Positions 62,159 to 64,000 of a stretch of DNA of 64,000 bases are shown in pieces. The stretch covers positions 310,001 to 374,000 of the forward strand of contig NZ_PXUE01000002.1 in the NCBI RefSeq assembly GCF_003020585.1, read 5' to 3'. The translations under genes were made by a program, and so were the position numbers. This DNA is from Chryseobacterium aurantiacum. GTDB lineage: Bacteria; Bacteroidota; Bacteroidia; Flavobacteriales; Weeksellaceae. Position 1 is the stretch's first letter; each line of letters starts with the position of its first letter. Below the pieces are notes generated by a model. It made no database searches and was not told the DNA's origin. It saw only the letters and a list, made by a program, of their open reading frames with translations.

Positions 62159-63271
62159 CTATAGCATGACTATTTCTATTGTTGCTCCTAAATTCTCTAA
62201 TTCCCGGACACTTGATTGTATCCACTTGTAAGGACCTTTATGGTATAATATTCGGTTTTGTTTACTCATTTGAAGAGCTTCAGTCCCTGATAATTTGTAT
62301 GCTTCCTTTAATAAAGAAATAATTTTCATTTTATTGGGACCTATATCTATGATGTAAACTTCGGCTTCGCGCCAGTCTGACTCGTCACTCTTTTCGTTTT
62401 GCTCTTCTTCTGTACGATCCGGCATATCTAATACATTTTGGTACACCTCATCCCAAAACTCGTTGCCTGAAATTGTTAGCTCTTTTAGAAAAGAATCAAG
62501 ATAGTTTCTATCAAATCTATTTTCGAAAATCTTGCTTAGTATTTCTTGAAATTCGCTGATATTATCCGCAACTTGTATAGGAGTCCATTTTCCTGCACCA
62601 TGATAGGCAAAATATACAGGAAACTTCTTCTGTACCTCATTAAAATCAATAAAAAAAGGATCTGCAAAATAGTTGCTAGCTATCACTAACCAGCTTTCTT
62701 TAAAGTCTCCAGCCTTTTCTCCTATTAATTTATCCGTTACAACAGAACTAAAAGCATATCCCTCTTGGAACGCCAAAATATTGTCTATTACCGGATAATT
62801 TTCCGGCAGACATAAATTCTCGATTGAATAGGTTTTCTTCCAGAAATTCAGGAGCAATGGAAATTGATTCACTTTTTGCAACAGACAATCATTTTCTTTT
62901 TCAAATACAGCTTGCTCTTCTGCTGTCGTTTCCGTCATTTCACTTTCTTTCTGATCAAAAGGAAATTTTTGCTGCATCCAATGCAATAGATCACGATCCA
63001 ATATTCGGAACTCTTTTTCCTGCAATGTTCCGTATGAGGTAAGATATACCTTTGTATCCCTATCATTCTTAGAAATTACAGCTAGCTGACCTCCAGAGTC
63101 GTCAGCTACCGGAATATAATCAGGTAAATATATTTCAAACTCATGGGTAGTAAAACGTTCGTTGATGGTTTCTTCATCTTGAAAAATGTGTACAATATCA
63201 TCTACTATTTCAGAATCAAATTTCTTCTGAAATGTTTTGATAAAGTGATGCCATTGGTTGGGTAGTTTCAT
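62159..63271 (-). CDS. SUKH-like protein with C-terminal L7/L12-like domain
   Basis: 370 residues. First domain (about 25-110): FTTHEFEIYLPDYIPVADDSGG and KVYLTSYGTL match the SUKH 'iP.adDgGG' loop. A second copy of the fold seems present at about 140-260 (LCLPENYPVIDNILAFQEGY, FFIDFNEVQKKFPVYFAYHG). The last 70 residues (VYIIDIGPNKMKIISLLKEA, SGTEALQMSKQ, SVRELENLGATIEIVML) follow the ribosomal L7/L12 C-terminal fold pattern 'GPnKixVIkxxrexxglxxxEA...Lexx GAxvei'. This combination is unusual. No signal. Probably immunity. Confidence 0.68.
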   Translation of the reverse strand: MKLPNQWHHFIKTFQKKFDSEIVDDIVHIFQDEETINERFTTHEFEIYLPDYIPVADDSGGQLAVISKNDRDTKVYLTSYGTLQEKEFRILDRDLLHWMQQKFPFDQKESEMTETTAEEQAVFEKENDCLLQKVNQFPLLLNFWKKTYSIENLCLPENYPVIDNILAFQEGYAFSSVVTDKLIGEKAGDFKESWLVIASNYFADPFFIDFNEVQKKFPVYFAYHGAGKWTPIQVADNISEFQEILSKIFENRFDRNYLDSFLKELTISGNEFWDEVYQNVLDMPDRTEEEQNEKSDESDWREAEVYIIDIGPNKMKIISLLKEAYKLSGTEALQMSKQNRILYHKGPYKWIQSSVRELENLGATIEIVML

Positions 63272-63278
63272 AAGTATT

Positions 63279-63920
63279 CTAGTTCATTCCGTTTTTGGCG
63301 TCTTTCAATATTTTTTCGGCTTTCAACCTTATTGCTTTAGGTAATAATTTGAATTGGGCATCTTTTTCTTCACGATATTGATCTTCTTCCTGAAATGGAA
63401 TCCATCCGGTGATTTTTGATTTCGAAAATGTTTTTTCACCCTTATTGGTATAGACAATGACTTTCAGGGGCTTGGCATCTAAACCGTCAGATTCTTCAAA
63501 ATAAGTAAGATAAAACTCAGGAAAACCATCATTGTCTGCATCACCAATTTCACAGAAATTAATGAGATACTTAGGTTGTGCCAGACCTCCTGCAAAGCCT
63601 TTAAAGGTGATCTGCGGAATGAGCCCGCCATGATCTTCCAGAAAAATCCCGGCATGCAAATCTTTTGGACTTTCATCCAAATAAGCAGGTTTCTCAGACT
63701 TGCTTTCATTCAAAAACCAAACATAACTTCCATGATTAGGCACAAATGACTGTACAATCATCACCGGATTTCCTGGTAAGGGATTTCCAAGATCTTCAAT
63801 AATTTCATTGTATTTTTTATCTGAAGAAAAATATACTCCTGTTCTTATCTGTGCAAAAGATGATACACTTATAGCACAAGCAATAACGGGTAATAGCTTT
63901 CTGAAATTCATAGTTGTCAT
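63279..63920 (-). CDS. Exported protein of unknown function
   Basis: 213 residues with a signal peptide (SVSSFA-Q, about 24). It contains EIGDADNDGFPEFYLTYFEE, a calcium-binding DxDxDG loop followed by a strand, as in single FG-GAP-like units. It ends in a charged helix (KLLPKAIRLKAEKILKDAK). Proteins with this pattern are found around Flavobacterial surface polysaccharide loci, but I could not confirm a family. Starts may be Met1 or Met4. It is followed by the SUKH-L7/L12 gene after 7 bases. Confidence 0.65.
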   Translation of the reverse strand: MTTMNFRKLLPVIACAISVSSFAQIRTGVYFSSDKKYNEIIEDLGNPLPGNPVMIVQSFVPNHGSYVWFLNESKSEKPAYLDESPKDLHAGIFLEDHGGLIPQITFKGFAGGLAQPKYLINFCEIGDADNDGFPEFYLTYFEESDGLDAKPLKVIVYTNKGEKTFSKSKITGWIPFQEEDQYREEKDAQFKLLPKAIRLKAEKILKDAKNGMN

Positions 63921-64000
63921 ATTTAAAATTTCTTATTTAATTTTCTTTATATCTTGTCCAGAAACATATAATTTGTGCTAGATCAGGTTTAATATATTCT

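Overview
The window is AT-rich and looks like a chromosome of the Flavobacteriales, most likely Chryseobacterium or a close relative. Support comes from a type IX secretion sorting domain, Bacteroidota promoters with a TAnnTTTG -7 box, split CcsA/CcsB cytochrome c maturation genes, paired PPK2 genes, many small 'VGINTxxPxxxLDV' surface proteins, and Chryseobacterium-style intergenic repeats. No ribosomal RNA, IS element or CRISPR array was seen.

Layout. 1-2.4 kb: 3' part of a uvrA-family gene and a tRNA-Arg(CCT). 2.6-11.6 kb (minus strand): an anaerobic-type respiratory block with a dicarboxylate transporter, a porin, ccsA-ccsB-nrfA-nrfH (ammonia-forming nitrite reductase and its heme machinery) and a persulfide dioxygenase-rhodanese. 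12.2-17.9 kb: secreted proteins sharing a 'GINTxxP...GxxVYxT...YYYWNGxxW' module, one with a C-terminal S74 chaperone, plus one relic and one gene split by an in-frame stop. 18.3-26.3 kb: the most unusual part. It holds a complete tyrosine recombinase, two short promoter cassettes each bounded by an exact inverted repeat, a surface-protein gene beside each cassette, five copies of a structured non-coding element and two small HTH regulators. 26.4-29.3 kb: degenerate tandem repeats, two PPK2 kinases and a CBS protein. 30.9-42.6 kb (minus): a seven-gene run of surface proteins built from the same module, with TSP3 calcium repeats. 43.4-49 kb: an M43 metalloprotease with a T9SS tail, then small HTH regulators. 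49.3-55.1 kb: a membrane-tethered LuxR-type regulator, two exported proteins and a NarL-type two-component pair. 55.2-63.9 kb (minus): an array of immunity-like and lipoprotein genes (SUKH, DUF4303, CdiI-like) without a visible toxin.

Main point. Eight promoters share one rigid layout: an (A/T)ATGT half-site, a second ATGT exactly 20 bp downstream inside CATAGGATATGT or CATTTGATATGT, then exactly 13 bp, then the -7 box. Six of them also have TGATTA or TGATAA 9-11 nt further on. These promoters stand before surface-protein genes, regulators and non-coding RNAs. Two lie inside inverted repeats of the form TAGTC-N7-GACTA, next to the recombinase. In the sequenced orientation both point away from their surface-protein genes. 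I infer a phase-variation system in which a tyrosine recombinase flips promoters of a shared regulon. The inversion itself is not shown by this single sequence.
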